The notes beneath the pieces are model-generated. The model saw nothing but the letters and a program-made list of their open reading frames with translations, had not been told where the DNA came from and searched no databases. A stretch of DNA of 64,000 nt, from assembly GCA_000733415.1 (NCBI GenBank), contig KL662191.1:2221007-2285006 (forward strand). Direction: 5' to 3'. A program made the translations under genes and the position numbers. Source of the DNA: [Leptolyngbya] sp. JSC-1 (GTDB lineage Bacteria > Cyanobacteriota > Cyanobacteriia > Elainellales > Elainellaceae). How positions within the stretch are numbered: the stretch's first letter is position 1; each line of letters begins with the position of its first letter. Positions 34,489 through 43,852 of this stretch are shown piece by piece.

Positions 34489-35958
34489 TTATCGCGGTTG
34501 AGGGTGATAGCTTTGAAGCGAAATGGCTTCAATCCACTTCACTGCATACCGATTCTCTGCCTGCGCTACAAACTGATTGAGTTGCTCTAGCGTTAATGGC
34601 TTTGGAACCGAGTAGTTTCCGTTCAGCTTCTTTAATTCTGTGTAGTGGCGCGGAAAGGAAGCGAGATCGGCGGGATAGGTATCCTCATCTACGCCGATAA
34701 ACTGACCCTGCTGCCTTGCCCGATTCAGGATCGATCGCCATCGCTCGATCGGAGCCTGTCCCAGAGCTTGAATTCCATTTGAGAAGAGATTCATATAAAT
34801 TTCGTCATAGGGTTCGGCACTATCCAGATAGCGATCGAGTTCATTTGCCGATCGCTGATCGTTGAATACTGCCCAGTAGGGCACGAGACCTAGACGACGA
34901 GTCCACCAGGGTTGAAGATATGCGAAGGATTCAACCAGCAGTCGATGGGTGGGTAGCCCTGTATCTGCATACCACCACCGATGCAGATCTGCGACCAGTG
35001 GGCTTAAATCCTGCGGAGCCTCAAAGACAATCCGACGAACGCGATAGCCATGCTCACGCGCAAACGCCTCCACATCCTCGCGCAAAGCCGGATCAAATCC
35101 CCACTCGGATTCCGGGAATCTGCCGTCGGGTGCAGGCGGTTCCCAGTATTGATGGCTTGAACCGTGCTGTGTCAGAAACTCAGTGATTTGTTCGCTATGG
35201 TTAAAGTAATCCTCTGGTGTGAGCATTCCTGCACCGCCGAACTGGAAGTAGTGGCGATCGCTGACACGAGTGGATAGCCAGGTGTACTGGCACTCCAGCA
35301 AAAAGAGGGTCGCACCCGGCGACAGGTTTTCGACGAGAAACTGCTTGTATCGCTCGCTCAGTCGAGTTTGCTTTAGCCGAAAGTACGCAACGCGAGGCAC
35401 TTTCACCCGGTCCTGATTGGGATCGTGCATCTGGTAAACAGAAACATCAGGATTATTGGCAAGCAGACGTTGAACCAGTGGTTTTGCCCACTCCAGCACC
35501 TGTTTCGGCTCATCGGGATCCTGAAAATGTCGTAAACAAACCAGCAGCGTTTGCGGCAGCCAGGGAATTTCCAGTGCTGCCCCTAAATGCACGGCTGCTC
35601 CATTGGTAGAGCCAATCATTGCCCCAGGATAGCGGCGGTGGGGGTACTGACTGAGCACCCAGCGAATCATTGTTTCTACCCGCACATCATCGATCACATC
35701 CGGTGACGAAGCATTAAACCAACCTGACCAGGTAGATACGGTTGCAACCGCTTGCTGAGAAAGGTGGCTAATTGCCTCTCCACCCAATGCTTTCGCAGAA
35801 GGGGTACTGCCTCCAGAAGGGAGATCTTTGCCCTTGAGATAATTGCCTAACCCTTGAAACGCGGCTGTTGCTGAGTCAAGCTTAATAATATATCCAGGTT
35901 TATGTCCGAACGCTGCCAAAATATCGTTAACGTTCAACCCAATTGAAGAAAACTGCAT
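34489..35958 (-). CDS. Conserved-looking hypothetical protein, about 489 residues
   Basis: No family recognised. The protein has no signal peptide or membrane helix. It contains a GSTNGAAVHLGAALEIPWLPQ segment near residues 115-137 and many aromatic residues (WWTRR, HRWWYADTG), an ESEWGFD block and a C-terminal helical part. The layout, Rossmann-like beginning and mixed alpha/beta composition suggest an enzyme, perhaps hydrolase-like, but I can name no catalytic motif. Start ATG 35958 has AAGG 8 nt upstream. It precedes the hybrid response regulator on the same strand by about 210 bp. Confidence 0.7.
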   Translation of the reverse strand: MQFSSIGLNVNDILAAFGHKPGYIIKLDSATAAFQGLGNYLKGKDLPSGGSTPSAKALGGEAISHLSQQAVATVSTWSGWFNASSPDVIDDVRVETMIRWVLSQYPHRRYPGAMIGSTNGAAVHLGAALEIPWLPQTLLVCLRHFQDPDEPKQVLEWAKPLVQRLLANNPDVSVYQMHDPNQDRVKVPRVAYFRLKQTRLSERYKQFLVENLSPGATLFLLECQYTWLSTRVSDRHYFQFGGAGMLTPEDYFNHSEQITEFLTQHGSSHQYWEPPAPDGRFPESEWGFDPALREDVEAFAREHGYRVRRIVFEAPQDLSPLVADLHRWWYADTGLPTHRLLVESFAYLQPWWTRRLGLVPYWAVFNDQRSANELDRYLDSAEPYDEIYMNLFSNGIQALGQAPIERWRSILNRARQQGQFIGVDEDTYPADLASFPRHYTELKKLNGNYSVPKPLTLEQLNQFVAQAENRYAVKWIEAISLQSYHPQPR

Positions 35959-36460
35959 ATATGCCTTAGCAATCGGATTTACGACTAATCAATCTAGCCA
36001 TCTCAGTTGAGCATTTGTTGCTACGCTATCGCATTTATCTTCGTCATAAAATCATTCTGCTGGCTGATTCAACAGCAAATTGTCCGAACCTTCTATTGAC
36101 TGCGGTAGGACAAAATACAATTTAGTAAGATTAGTAAAGAAGCTTTATCATTTCGATCGTCGCTAATAAAAACTATCCAAAATCTCTACCAGTTCTCCAC
36201 TTTTCAGATCTACTGTAGTAGCTTGTAGTGTAAGCTGAGCTGGTAGTTAAGGAAATCCTTCAAGTCTTGAGACACTCATTTATTGTGGATCAAAGCAAAA
36301 TCTGAATCTATCGGGCTTTAAAACTAAACAAATAGAAAAGCTGGCATTCTTAAGTGGTTTGATCTAATAAAACGTAGGATGTGTTAGGCGTAGCCATAAT
36401 GCATCAAAATGCAGTTGGGTAATTGACTGAACATGGCAGTTCCTCACCGAGTAAAAGAAT
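35959..36460. other. Intergenic region, no gene seen
   Basis: Mostly AT-rich. It must contain the promoter for the hypothetical gene ending at 34489. Near 36371-36412, CGTAGGATGTGTTAGGCGTAGCC followed by ATGCATC resembles a common cyanobacterial dispersed repeat (GTAGGGTGCGTTA...GCC type) in diverged form (first 20 nt quoted are CGTAGGATGTGTTAGGCGTA). Nothing else recognised. Confidence 0.4.
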
Positions 36461-37042
36461 CTATACATTCAGTTTTGCCACCACCATCGCCAGCTTTGCT
36501 CCAATTTGTTCAACTGTCTGTTGTTGTTGTGGATCCTTCAGCGTTCCATTCGGGTTAAATGCTTCGTGGGCTTTCATAACAGCGACCTGCTCCGGCAAGA
36601 CCAAAACTCGAATATTGCTGAGAATTGAGCGTAGGTGTACCAGCCCGCGTAGACCGCCCAAGCCGCCCGGTGATGCACTCATGATGCCGGCAACTTTGTC
36701 AGCAAAGGCCGCTAACGGAGGTTCACCTTCTACCGGACGCGAAGCCCAATCGATCGCATTTTTCAGCAAGGGCGTCACGGAGCTATTGTACTCAGGCGAA
36801 GCAATCAACAAGCCTTGGTGCGATTTCATCAGATCCTTCAGCTTGAGCGCATTTTCAGGGATGCCCTGCTTTGCTTCTAGATCCTGGTCATACAGCGGTA
36901 ATGGCAGGTCTCGAAAATCGAGGTAGGTGACGTCAGCTCCGGCTGTTCTAGCCCCATTGGCCGCAATTTGCACCACGCGCTTATTGAACGAGTCTTTGCG
37001 GGCACTGCCTGCGAACGCCAAAATTCGAGGAGTATAGCTCAT
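36461..37042 (-). CDS. NADPH-dependent FMN reductase family protein
   Basis: 193 residues, flavodoxin-like. GSARKDSFNKRV (phosphate loop for FMN) at about 13-24, SPEYNSSVTPLLKNAIDW at ~83-100, and a SASPGGLGGLRG loop at ~122-133. Such proteins reduce FMN, quinones, azo dyes or chromate with NADPH and are cytoplasmic. Length and motifs are complete. It stands alone; neighbours do not show its role. Confidence 0.92.
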   Translation of the reverse strand: MSYTPRILAFAGSARKDSFNKRVVQIAANGARTAGADVTYLDFRDLPLPLYDQDLEAKQGIPENALKLKDLMKSHQGLLIASPEYNSSVTPLLKNAIDWASRPVEGEPPLAAFADKVAGIMSASPGGLGGLRGLVHLRSILSNIRVLVLPEQVAVMKAHEAFNPNGTLKDPQQQQTVEQIGAKLAMVVAKLNV

Positions 37043-37197
37043 ACGAGGGGTAATGAGTGAAGGCTGCTTTGATTATAGAAGCGGATGCAATTTTTGCATA
37101 TAGTTCTTAGGATGAAGCATGAATGTATTTTCATGACAGTACCCTGAGATTACCTACAGCCTTTCACTTCGAGCATCAACTTGTTACAAACCTGTTT

Positions 37198-38784
37198 TTA
37201 GGCATGGCTAAGCTTTTGCAAGTTTGTGAAACTCTCTAAGATTGCAAAAGGAACAGCATCGGCAACTCCTCTAAAGCCGTCTCGATCGAATGAGACTACC
37301 GTGTTGCCTTGCGAGATGGTTGCGGTTAGCACGCCGTCTAAGAATGGATCAGCACCAACATAACCGACTGACTTGAGCAAGCGGCTGACACCGAGCCTAT
37401 CTTGACCTCGAGCAAAATCAGTGATCGTGTCTATTCCATCCTTAGTAGATTGAAAAACAAAGATATCGGCTCCAATTCCACCGGTTAGTCGGTCGTTGCC
37501 ACCCAGTCCGCTTAGGATATCTGCGCCCCAAGCTCCGTTTAATTGATTATTTGCCTGGTTGCCACTCAATATATCATTTCCCGCTCCCCCGATTGCGTGT
37601 TCAATTATTACTCCAAACGCAATCGCTACATTCTCGTAAATTGGCTGAGCACGAAACTCACCAATTGAGCTAAATTGTCCGGGTTTGAGATTAATCCATG
37701 TATTTTGCTGCTGGTTGCGAGCATTCACGGTATCTATGCCGCTCGTATCGTAAATGGTTTCAATAAATGGTTTATCAGATCCCCATCGGTAAATCGTGTC
37801 TCCCTGGCCTGTTTCGTCGTTCTTTCCATAAAGCTGCTGAATCGCTGGGATATCATACAGCATCGGAGTATGAGGCTGATAACGTGCTGGCAAAGACGGG
37901 TGATTGTTGTAGGCCATCACTGTATATTGCACTGTTTGTTGAGCTAGCGGTAGCGTGGCTTCATCATCAAAGGGATGGCTGAGTCCGAGGGCGTGACCGA
38001 TTTCGTGCAAAACTGTAGAAAATCCATAGGATCCCGGCAGAGGTTTGCGGTTGGAAGAGTTTGCATGGTTCAACCATGTATCTCCTCTCCTCAAAGGTCC
38101 TGCATCTGGGAAGTAGGCCCAACCGAGTATACCTGGTTCTTTAGCTGTACCAAAGCGAAGCTGAACCGAGTTGTCGTCGGGAACGGCCTTAAATGTGATG
38201 CCTGAGACTTTTTCCCATGCTTGCAGAGCCAATCGCACCGCTTGTCTTTGCACCTGGGTCATTGGCTTAAAGTTACTGGTTGTATCGTCCCACAGTCCTT
38301 TGCGATTTGGTTTGTAGTAGGACGGTAATTTCTCCATAAAGCTATAGGTCAAGGTGATCGGCTGGCCTAAGCGATGGGGCTGCCACCTGTGCCGTCCTTG
38401 CTGAGCTAATGTTTCTGCCTGATATTGCGGAACCGGATCAAGAATACCAGCGGTAGTTTTTAATATATACGGACCTATTCCTTGTGAATTCTCACTTGTG
38501 ATGCGTAGAAGATAATCCACGCCTGGTTTTACCGTAAACGTAAGTTGAGCTGTTTCTTGACCATTTTGGAATTGAAGGATTCGGCTCAAATTGTCTGCCC
38601 GGCGTAGCTCCAGTTCGGGCCTAAACTGCTGTGACTCCAGCGTGATGGTGACTTTCTGTCCAGCTTTCGCGCCCGTTAGCAGAATATCGTCGTAGTAGTA
38701 GGTGGTCTCTGACTCTAACGGATCAGTATAGGGGTAAAGCAAATCATCAAACTGCAAAGCACCCTGCAAAGAATTCTTACTCAT
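37198..38784 (-). CDS. Secreted matrixin-type zinc metalloprotease with RTX calcium-binding repeats
   Basis: 528 residues. N-terminal ~120 residues look like a PPC-type beta domain. The peptidase domain carries the zinc site HEIGHALGLSHPF (HExxHxxGxxH) followed by the Met-turn TVMAYNN. After it come RTX nonapeptides (GGAGNDILSG, GGNDRLTGG, ending GADIFVF), a sign of type I secretion with no cleaved signal peptide, as in serralysins. Secretion genes are not in this window. The protein would be active outside the cell after Ca2+ binding. Confidence 0.92.
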   Translation of the reverse strand: MSKNSLQGALQFDDLLYPYTDPLESETTYYYDDILLTGAKAGQKVTITLESQQFRPELELRRADNLSRILQFQNGQETAQLTFTVKPGVDYLLRITSENSQGIGPYILKTTAGILDPVPQYQAETLAQQGRHRWQPHRLGQPITLTYSFMEKLPSYYKPNRKGLWDDTTSNFKPMTQVQRQAVRLALQAWEKVSGITFKAVPDDNSVQLRFGTAKEPGILGWAYFPDAGPLRRGDTWLNHANSSNRKPLPGSYGFSTVLHEIGHALGLSHPFDDEATLPLAQQTVQYTVMAYNNHPSLPARYQPHTPMLYDIPAIQQLYGKNDETGQGDTIYRWGSDKPFIETIYDTSGIDTVNARNQQQNTWINLKPGQFSSIGEFRAQPIYENVAIAFGVIIEHAIGGAGNDILSGNQANNQLNGAWGADILSGLGGNDRLTGGIGADIFVFQSTKDGIDTITDFARGQDRLGVSRLLKSVGYVGADPFLDGVLTATISQGNTVVSFDRDGFRGVADAVPFAILESFTNLQKLSHA

Positions 38785-39249
38785 ATCGGTTTTTATGGTT
38801 CAAGCAATTCGGATTATGAATCGGGGAAATAAACTCAGCATAAAAGATCTAATCGCTGTTGGCAGTACCCAGACGGGTAATTGTTAGCCAACGCAACAAA
38901 ATTTGAACCGAAAAAAGTTAATCCAGTGATCAACAAGATTATTCTTGGGGTAAGGAATAACGATCATTCTAGGGGGCTTGTAAAGCTTACCCCTCACGCG
39001 GGTACTACTCAGCGGCTTGGCAATCTTGTAAAGTAGTATTGTCAGGCTGTATTATTTGAATAGGGAAAGTCTGACCTGAAATATTTCTTATTGAATTACC
39101 TGTAGTACTTTGCCAAGCATTGCAGATACGACTTTCGATTCATAGATCGCCACACCTAACAATCCACTACAAAAAGTGTAGCCTTAACGTTTCGATGTTC
39201 CATAAAATCGCTTGCATATCATCCAAGTACTTTTGTTCTATATTGAGAT
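38785..39249. other. Intergenic region, no gene seen
   Basis: Divergent promoter space between the metalloprotease and the first small secreted protein. AT-rich, with no repeat, RNA gene or clear operator recognised. Confidence 0.5.
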
Positions 39250-39519
39250 ATGAAAATACTCACCTTCGTGATACTCCTCTTGTTTCTTGAGGGTGTTTCA
39301 CCTCTATATTCTCAAGAACTGGTAGTAGACAGTAAGCAGGGGCAAAATCCTGTAGGCCAGAGAAACCCTCAAAATCCTAGGAGGTCTCCTCAAGGCTCTG
39401 GAAGACCCCCTCAAAATCGTGAGCGGCCTTGCTACAAGGATGGGAAATCGCATCCGCACAATACAAGGCTAGGCGATCAACTCTGTAGCAATGGTGAGTG
39501 GATCTCAGTTCCACCTTGA
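39250..39519 (+). CDS. Small secreted protein with CYxDGxSxPH...CxNGEW motif (paralogue 1)
   Basis: 89 residues. Signal peptide (residues 1-22, ending LYSQE). Then a low-complexity Q/N/P/R-rich linker (~28-58) and a conserved C-terminal 30 residues: CYKDGKSHPHNTRLGDQLC then SNGEW. The two cysteines probably form one disulfide around a small beta unit. The neighbour 39601-39783 carries the same module. Function unknown; could be an exported peptide-like or structural protein. The gene is convergent with the STAND-WD40 gene ending at 39845. Confidence 0.7.
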   Translation: MKILTFVILLLFLEGVSPLYSQELVVDSKQGQNPVGQRNPQNPRRSPQGSGRPPQNRERPCYKDGKSHPHNTRLGDQLCSNGEWISVPP

Positions 39520-39600
39520 TAACGGCTTGATAATGATTCGATACGATACAGGTAGATAATCAAAGTGCAAATTATTCAAATTATGCTTAAGGCTGAAGCA

Positions 39601-39783
39601 ATGACAAAATTTTTAAATCTTCGACTCATCTTCCTTTTGCTACTGACCCTTACTACAAATGCTTCAGTAGTTTATGCTTCTGGCAATGGCAGTCCGTGTT
39701 ACCTCAATGGCGAATCCTATCCTCACGGCAGCCGAGTTGGTGACTATATCTGTATAAATGGTGAATGGCTTCCCTACCAATAG
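39601..39783 (+). CDS. Small secreted protein with CYxNGxSxPH...CxNGEW motif (paralogue 2)
   Basis: 60 residues: signal peptide (1-27, ending VVYASG), then directly the module CYLNGESYPHGSRVGDYIC and INGEW. It lacks the low-complexity linker of paralogue 1. ATG 39601 is chosen for AAGG 8 nt upstream and correct signal-peptide length; the frame opens 12 codons earlier. 81 bp separate it from paralogue 1, so the two are probably one transcript and arose by tandem duplication. Confidence 0.7.
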   Translation: MTKFLNLRLIFLLLLTLTTNASVVYASGNGSPCYLNGESYPHGSRVGDYICINGEWLPYQ

Positions 39784-39844
39784 TGTTTCTACTTTTTGTT
39801 TCTGGCTTTTTATAGCGTTTTTTAGATCATTTCAGGGCATCATT

Positions 39845-42800
39845 TCACGGGCAAAGTTTTGCAGCTTGGTTGTAAACACGATGATTAGAATCAGGATTGA
39901 TTGCAAAATAATTGTTCAGCCAATTGCAACTCTTTTTCTTGAGAGCATCTGAATTGAATTCCCATAGTCTGATTGTATTGTCAGCACTTGCTGAGATTAA
40001 GGTCTCTGAAGTTTCTGGGCTGAGATATTTCACAGACCAAACGGGTCCCTCATGACCCTGGAGGGTACCAATCAGTTCCCCGTCGCGTCTCCACAACTTG
40101 ACGGTCCCGTCCTTACTATTTGAAACCAAGAACTGTCCGTCTGGGCTGAACTGCACATCCAGTACCGACCCTTGATGGCCCTGGAGGGTGGCAATTAACT
40201 TCCCAGTGCGGGTCCACAACTTCACCGTCCGGTCTAGGCTGATTGAGGCCAGGGTCTGGCTATCCCGACTAAATTGCACAGCCCAAACCAAACCTTGGTG
40301 TCCTGGAAGCGTCTGAATCGGTTTACCATCGCGGGTCCATAACCTTACGGTTTTGTCCTCACCGGCTGAAGCTAAAATTTTGCCATCCGGGCTAAACTGT
40401 ACAACCCAAACTCGACCTTGATGCCCTGGAAGTGTCTGAATCGGCTTGCCATCGCGGGTCCATAGCTTGACGGTTTTATCAAAGCCCGCTGTAGCGACAG
40501 TGTCACCATCGGGGCTAAACTCCACATCTGAGACGTAGTCTTGATGTCCTTGAAGTGTATCGATCAGTTTGCCATCGCGGGTCCACAATTTAGCAGTTTT
40601 ATCAAAGCTGGCCGTGGCCAAAATTTGGCTATCTGGACTAAATTGCACAGTCCAAATCAGAGTTTTATGTCCTGGAAGCGTAGCAATTGGTTGACCATCG
40701 CGAGTCCACAACTTCGTGATTCCATCAAAGCCAGCTGTGGCCAAAATTTGGCTATCTGGACTGAACTGAATGGTTCGAACCAGTCCCTCATGCTGAGGCG
40801 TAGCAATCAATTTGCCATCGCGGGTCCACAGCTTAATGGTTTTCTCATTGCTCACTGAAGCTAGAGTCTGGCCATCGGGGCTGAACTGCATTTTTGAAAC
40901 TTCTTCTTGCTGTCCTTGAACTTCGCTTTGATTACCCTGAAGCACTACTATCTTCTGATCATTGTTGTGTACCGCCCACAGTTTCACTGTTCTATCAAGG
41001 CCAACTGAAGCCAGGGTTTGTCCATCGGGGTTAAACTTCACATCCAGGACCGGCTCTTGATGACCCTGAAGAGTGGCCACTAACTCACCCCTGCGGCTCC
41101 ATAACTTCACCGTTTTATCGAAGCTTGCTGAAGCCAGGGTTTGCCCATCGGGGCTGAATTGGACTGCCGAAATCTGATCTTGATGACCTAAAAGTGTAGC
41201 AGTCAGTTCACCCGTGTGGCTCCACAACTTTATGGTGTTATCGAGGCTTGCTGAAGCCAGCATTTGCCCATCGGGGCTGAATTGGACTGCCGAGACTCCC
41301 TCTTGATGGCCTGAAAGTGTAGCAGCCAGTTCACCATTCCGGGTCCACAACTTCACCGTTTTGTCGTTACTGGCCGATGCCAGGATTTTTCCATCCGGGC
41401 TAAACTGCACGGCTCGGACTGCCTCTTGATGTCCCAGAAGCGTAGCAATCAGTTCACCATCGCGGTTCCATAACCTGATAGTTTTGTCATCACCAGCCGA
41501 AGCGAGCATCCGGCTATCAGGGCTAAACTGTACGGCTCCAACACTGCCCTGATGGCCTGCCAGTGTTTTAATCAGTTTGCCATCACCTGTCCAGAGTTTC
41601 ACCGTCTGATCATCGCTGGCAGAGGCTAGGCGTTGCCCATCGGGACTAAACTGGACGGCCCGAACTTTCCCTTGATGGCCCTGGAGGGCCGCAATCGGTT
41701 CACCGTTACGTTTCCATAGCTTCACGGTTTGATCAGAGCTGGCAGAAGCAAGCGTTTGCCCATCTCGACTAAACTGAACTGCTGTGATGGTGTCCTGATG
41801 ACCCCGAAGCATAGTAATTGATTCGCCATCACGTTCCCACAATTTTACAGTTCCGTCATCACTAGCCAGTGCTAAAGTTCCGCCATCGGGACTAAACTCT
41901 ACTGCCCGAACGGCATCTTGTTGCCCTTCAAGGCGATTATGCTCGCGAATTTGATCAATGATTTGTTGTAATGTCACACTTGCTTGCAATTTGATCTCAG
42001 GTTCGATTACTTTTCCGTAGTCTTCTGCCTGCTGAACAGCGCTCAGCGCCTTAGTCAAAGCTTCAATCTGTAGATTGGAGAGCCAGAGGTTGTTGGCAGA
42101 CAGGCTTAAGGATTGAATTTCGGTGTTTTTACGTGCTCTATCCGCAAACCAGGCAGCGCCCCCTGAGACAACTGCAACACTCATTGAGAGGGCAATAATC
42201 AGACCCGTTGTAAGTTGGGAGAGGAATTTTCGCCGCTGTTCATCCTGGCGACTAGCTCGAACAAACTGAGTTTCGAGGTCGTTGAGGTCTTCATAGCCCA
42301 AAACCTCCTGCAGCGCACTTCCCCGCAGTAACCAGCTCCGGTCCTTCCCTTGAGCCTGCCACCGCTCCGCCTTTCTCCTCAGATCGAGCCGCTGCCGGAG
42401 TGTAACTCGCTCATCCTCTAACCAATTGACCAGGCGTGACCAATTGCGGATTAAGGCTTCATGGGCCACCTCGACCTGGGCGTTTTCAGGAATATCACTG
42501 TCCGTTAGGCGCACTAAGCGAGCAGCCACCAATTTATCAAGAACCCGATCGACGCGATCGATCGCTTCCCCTCTGCGATATAGCTCTTTGCGAGGGATGC
42601 GATTGCTGGTCACTTCCAAGCCTTCGCCGGGGCGTACCATCTGTAGCAGAATCCGCTTTACCGTGAGCTGTTCTTCAGGAATCAGATTGTTATAGAACTC
42701 ATTCGCACTGTTTGACAGGGCCGAACGTCCACCGCCCAACCGCTGGTAAGCATCCCAAACAATGCGATTGTGTTCGCGGTGATCCCAAAGTTTGAGCAGG

Positions 42801-43852
42801 GTAAATTGCAAGAGCGGCAGGGCGGCAGGTTCACCCAGTACATCGTTCAGGAGCTTATCGACCAGTCCCGCATCAAACTTTAAACCCACCAGTTCGGCTG
42901 GTTTCTCGATGGCTTCTCGCAGTTCGCTGGCATCTAGAGGAAACACTCGGACTGCAGATTGTTCAAAGTGCTCCCACAGTCTCGGAATCCGGGCAACGTA
43001 ACTCTCAAAGTCGGCCCGCATCGTCAAAATCAGGACATGTTGAGCCTCCGGGGTTTGGACAAAATTGAGCAGATTGCTGATAAATGCCTGACGGACTTCA
43101 TCATCCTGACAGAGGGTAAACACCTCTTCAAATTGGTCAATCACCAACACGGCTGGATGCTTTTCTGGCTGCAGCAGTTGGACAAGGTGATTGGGATTCT
43201 GTTTAAAAGCTGCAACCTGCTGTGTCATCCATGTCGTTGGTACGCTCTCAGGCGGTTGCAAACGTTGCACCAGAGCCGCTAAAGGATCGGAACCGGGAAC
43301 TAACGGATTGTAATAGATCCAGTCCTGGCTATCTGGCAACGCCCCAGCCTTGAGTCTGGGTAACAAACCTCCCAAGACCACGGACGACTTGCCACTTCCA
43401 GACGAGCCAACCACAAACAGCAGGCGGTTAGTTTCTAAGTGGCTAAGCAGTCTTTCAACCAGCCGTTGCCGCCCAAAAAAGAGCTGTTGATTCTGCTCGC
43501 GAAACGCCTCTAAGCCTATATATGGGCAGCGATCGTCACTCAAGTCAGGAGCGAGGGACGGATCGAAATCCACCAGGGTTGTGTCGGGTGGCTCCTGCCC
43601 AGCCCGATAGAGGAGTGAACTCCAGTAATCGAGAATGCCCTGCGCGGCCCAGCGATCGTCCTCATTATCTAGAACCGCTCCGGTTGCCCGTCCTTTGAGC
43701 ATAAACTGCTCAATCTGGGTTAAAACATCCGACTGGTTTCCCTGTTCCCGATGGAGCTTGAGTAACTCACTGTGGGCGACCCGCAGAGAGGATAAGGATG
43801 GAAAGCGAATCTCATCTGCTTTAGGGTTGGCTGTAGTTTCAGTATTATTCAT
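39845..43852 (-). CDS. nSTAND-type NTPase with 16 WD40 repeats
   Basis: 1335 residues. N-terminal helical region (~1-100), then an nSTAND1-like domain (about 108-540): LFFGRQRLVERLL, Walker A VVGSSGSGKSSVV (~148-160), Walker B AVLVIDQFEEVF (~235), and a winged-helix-like region. A hydrophobic segment (LTTGLIIALSMSVAVVSGGA, ~555-575) may anchor it in a membrane. Residues ~655-1310 are 16 WD40 repeats of about 41 residues, highly similar to one another (HQxxVxAVQFSPDGQxLASAS...KLW). STAND proteins are signal-activated switches that oligomerise on NTP binding; the WD40 part is the probable sensor. Its start overlaps the preceding stop as ATGA. Confidence 0.93.
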   Translation of the reverse strand: MNNTETTANPKADEIRFPSLSSLRVAHSELLKLHREQGNQSDVLTQIEQFMLKGRATGAVLDNEDDRWAAQGILDYWSSLLYRAGQEPPDTTLVDFDPSLAPDLSDDRCPYIGLEAFREQNQQLFFGRQRLVERLLSHLETNRLLFVVGSSGSGKSSVVLGGLLPRLKAGALPDSQDWIYYNPLVPGSDPLAALVQRLQPPESVPTTWMTQQVAAFKQNPNHLVQLLQPEKHPAVLVIDQFEEVFTLCQDDEVRQAFISNLLNFVQTPEAQHVLILTMRADFESYVARIPRLWEHFEQSAVRVFPLDASELREAIEKPAELVGLKFDAGLVDKLLNDVLGEPAALPLLQFTLLKLWDHREHNRIVWDAYQRLGGGRSALSNSANEFYNNLIPEEQLTVKRILLQMVRPGEGLEVTSNRIPRKELYRRGEAIDRVDRVLDKLVAARLVRLTDSDIPENAQVEVAHEALIRNWSRLVNWLEDERVTLRQRLDLRRKAERWQAQGKDRSWLLRGSALQEVLGYEDLNDLETQFVRASRQDEQRRKFLSQLTTGLIIALSMSVAVVSGGAAWFADRARKNTEIQSLSLSANNLWLSNLQIEALTKALSAVQQAEDYGKVIEPEIKLQASVTLQQIIDQIREHNRLEGQQDAVRAVEFSPDGGTLALASDDGTVKLWERDGESITMLRGHQDTITAVQFSRDGQTLASASSDQTVKLWKRNGEPIAALQGHQGKVRAVQFSPDGQRLASASDDQTVKLWTGDGKLIKTLAGHQGSVGAVQFSPDSRMLASAGDDKTIRLWNRDGELIATLLGHQEAVRAVQFSPDGKILASASNDKTVKLWTRNGELAATLSGHQEGVSAVQFSPDGQMLASASLDNTIKLWSHTGELTATLLGHQDQISAVQFSPDGQTLASASFDKTVKLWSRRGELVATLQGHQEPVLDVKFNPDGQTLASVGLDRTVKLWAVHNNDQKIVVLQGNQSEVQGQQEEVSKMQFSPDGQTLASVSNEKTIKLWTRDGKLIATPQHEGLVRTIQFSPDSQILATAGFDGITKLWTRDGQPIATLPGHKTLIWTVQFSPDSQILATASFDKTAKLWTRDGKLIDTLQGHQDYVSDVEFSPDGDTVATAGFDKTVKLWTRDGKPIQTLPGHQGRVWVVQFSPDGKILASAGEDKTVRLWTRDGKPIQTLPGHQGLVWAVQFSRDSQTLASISLDRTVKLWTRTGKLIATLQGHQGSVLDVQFSPDGQFLVSNSKDGTVKLWRRDGELIGTLQGHEGPVWSVKYLSPETSETLISASADNTIRLWEFNSDALKKKSCNWLNNYFAINPDSNHRVYNQAAKLCP

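Noticed and set aside
34326..34532. 68-codon minus-strand frame
   Set aside because: Overlaps the end of the hypothetical gene in another frame; no start signal.
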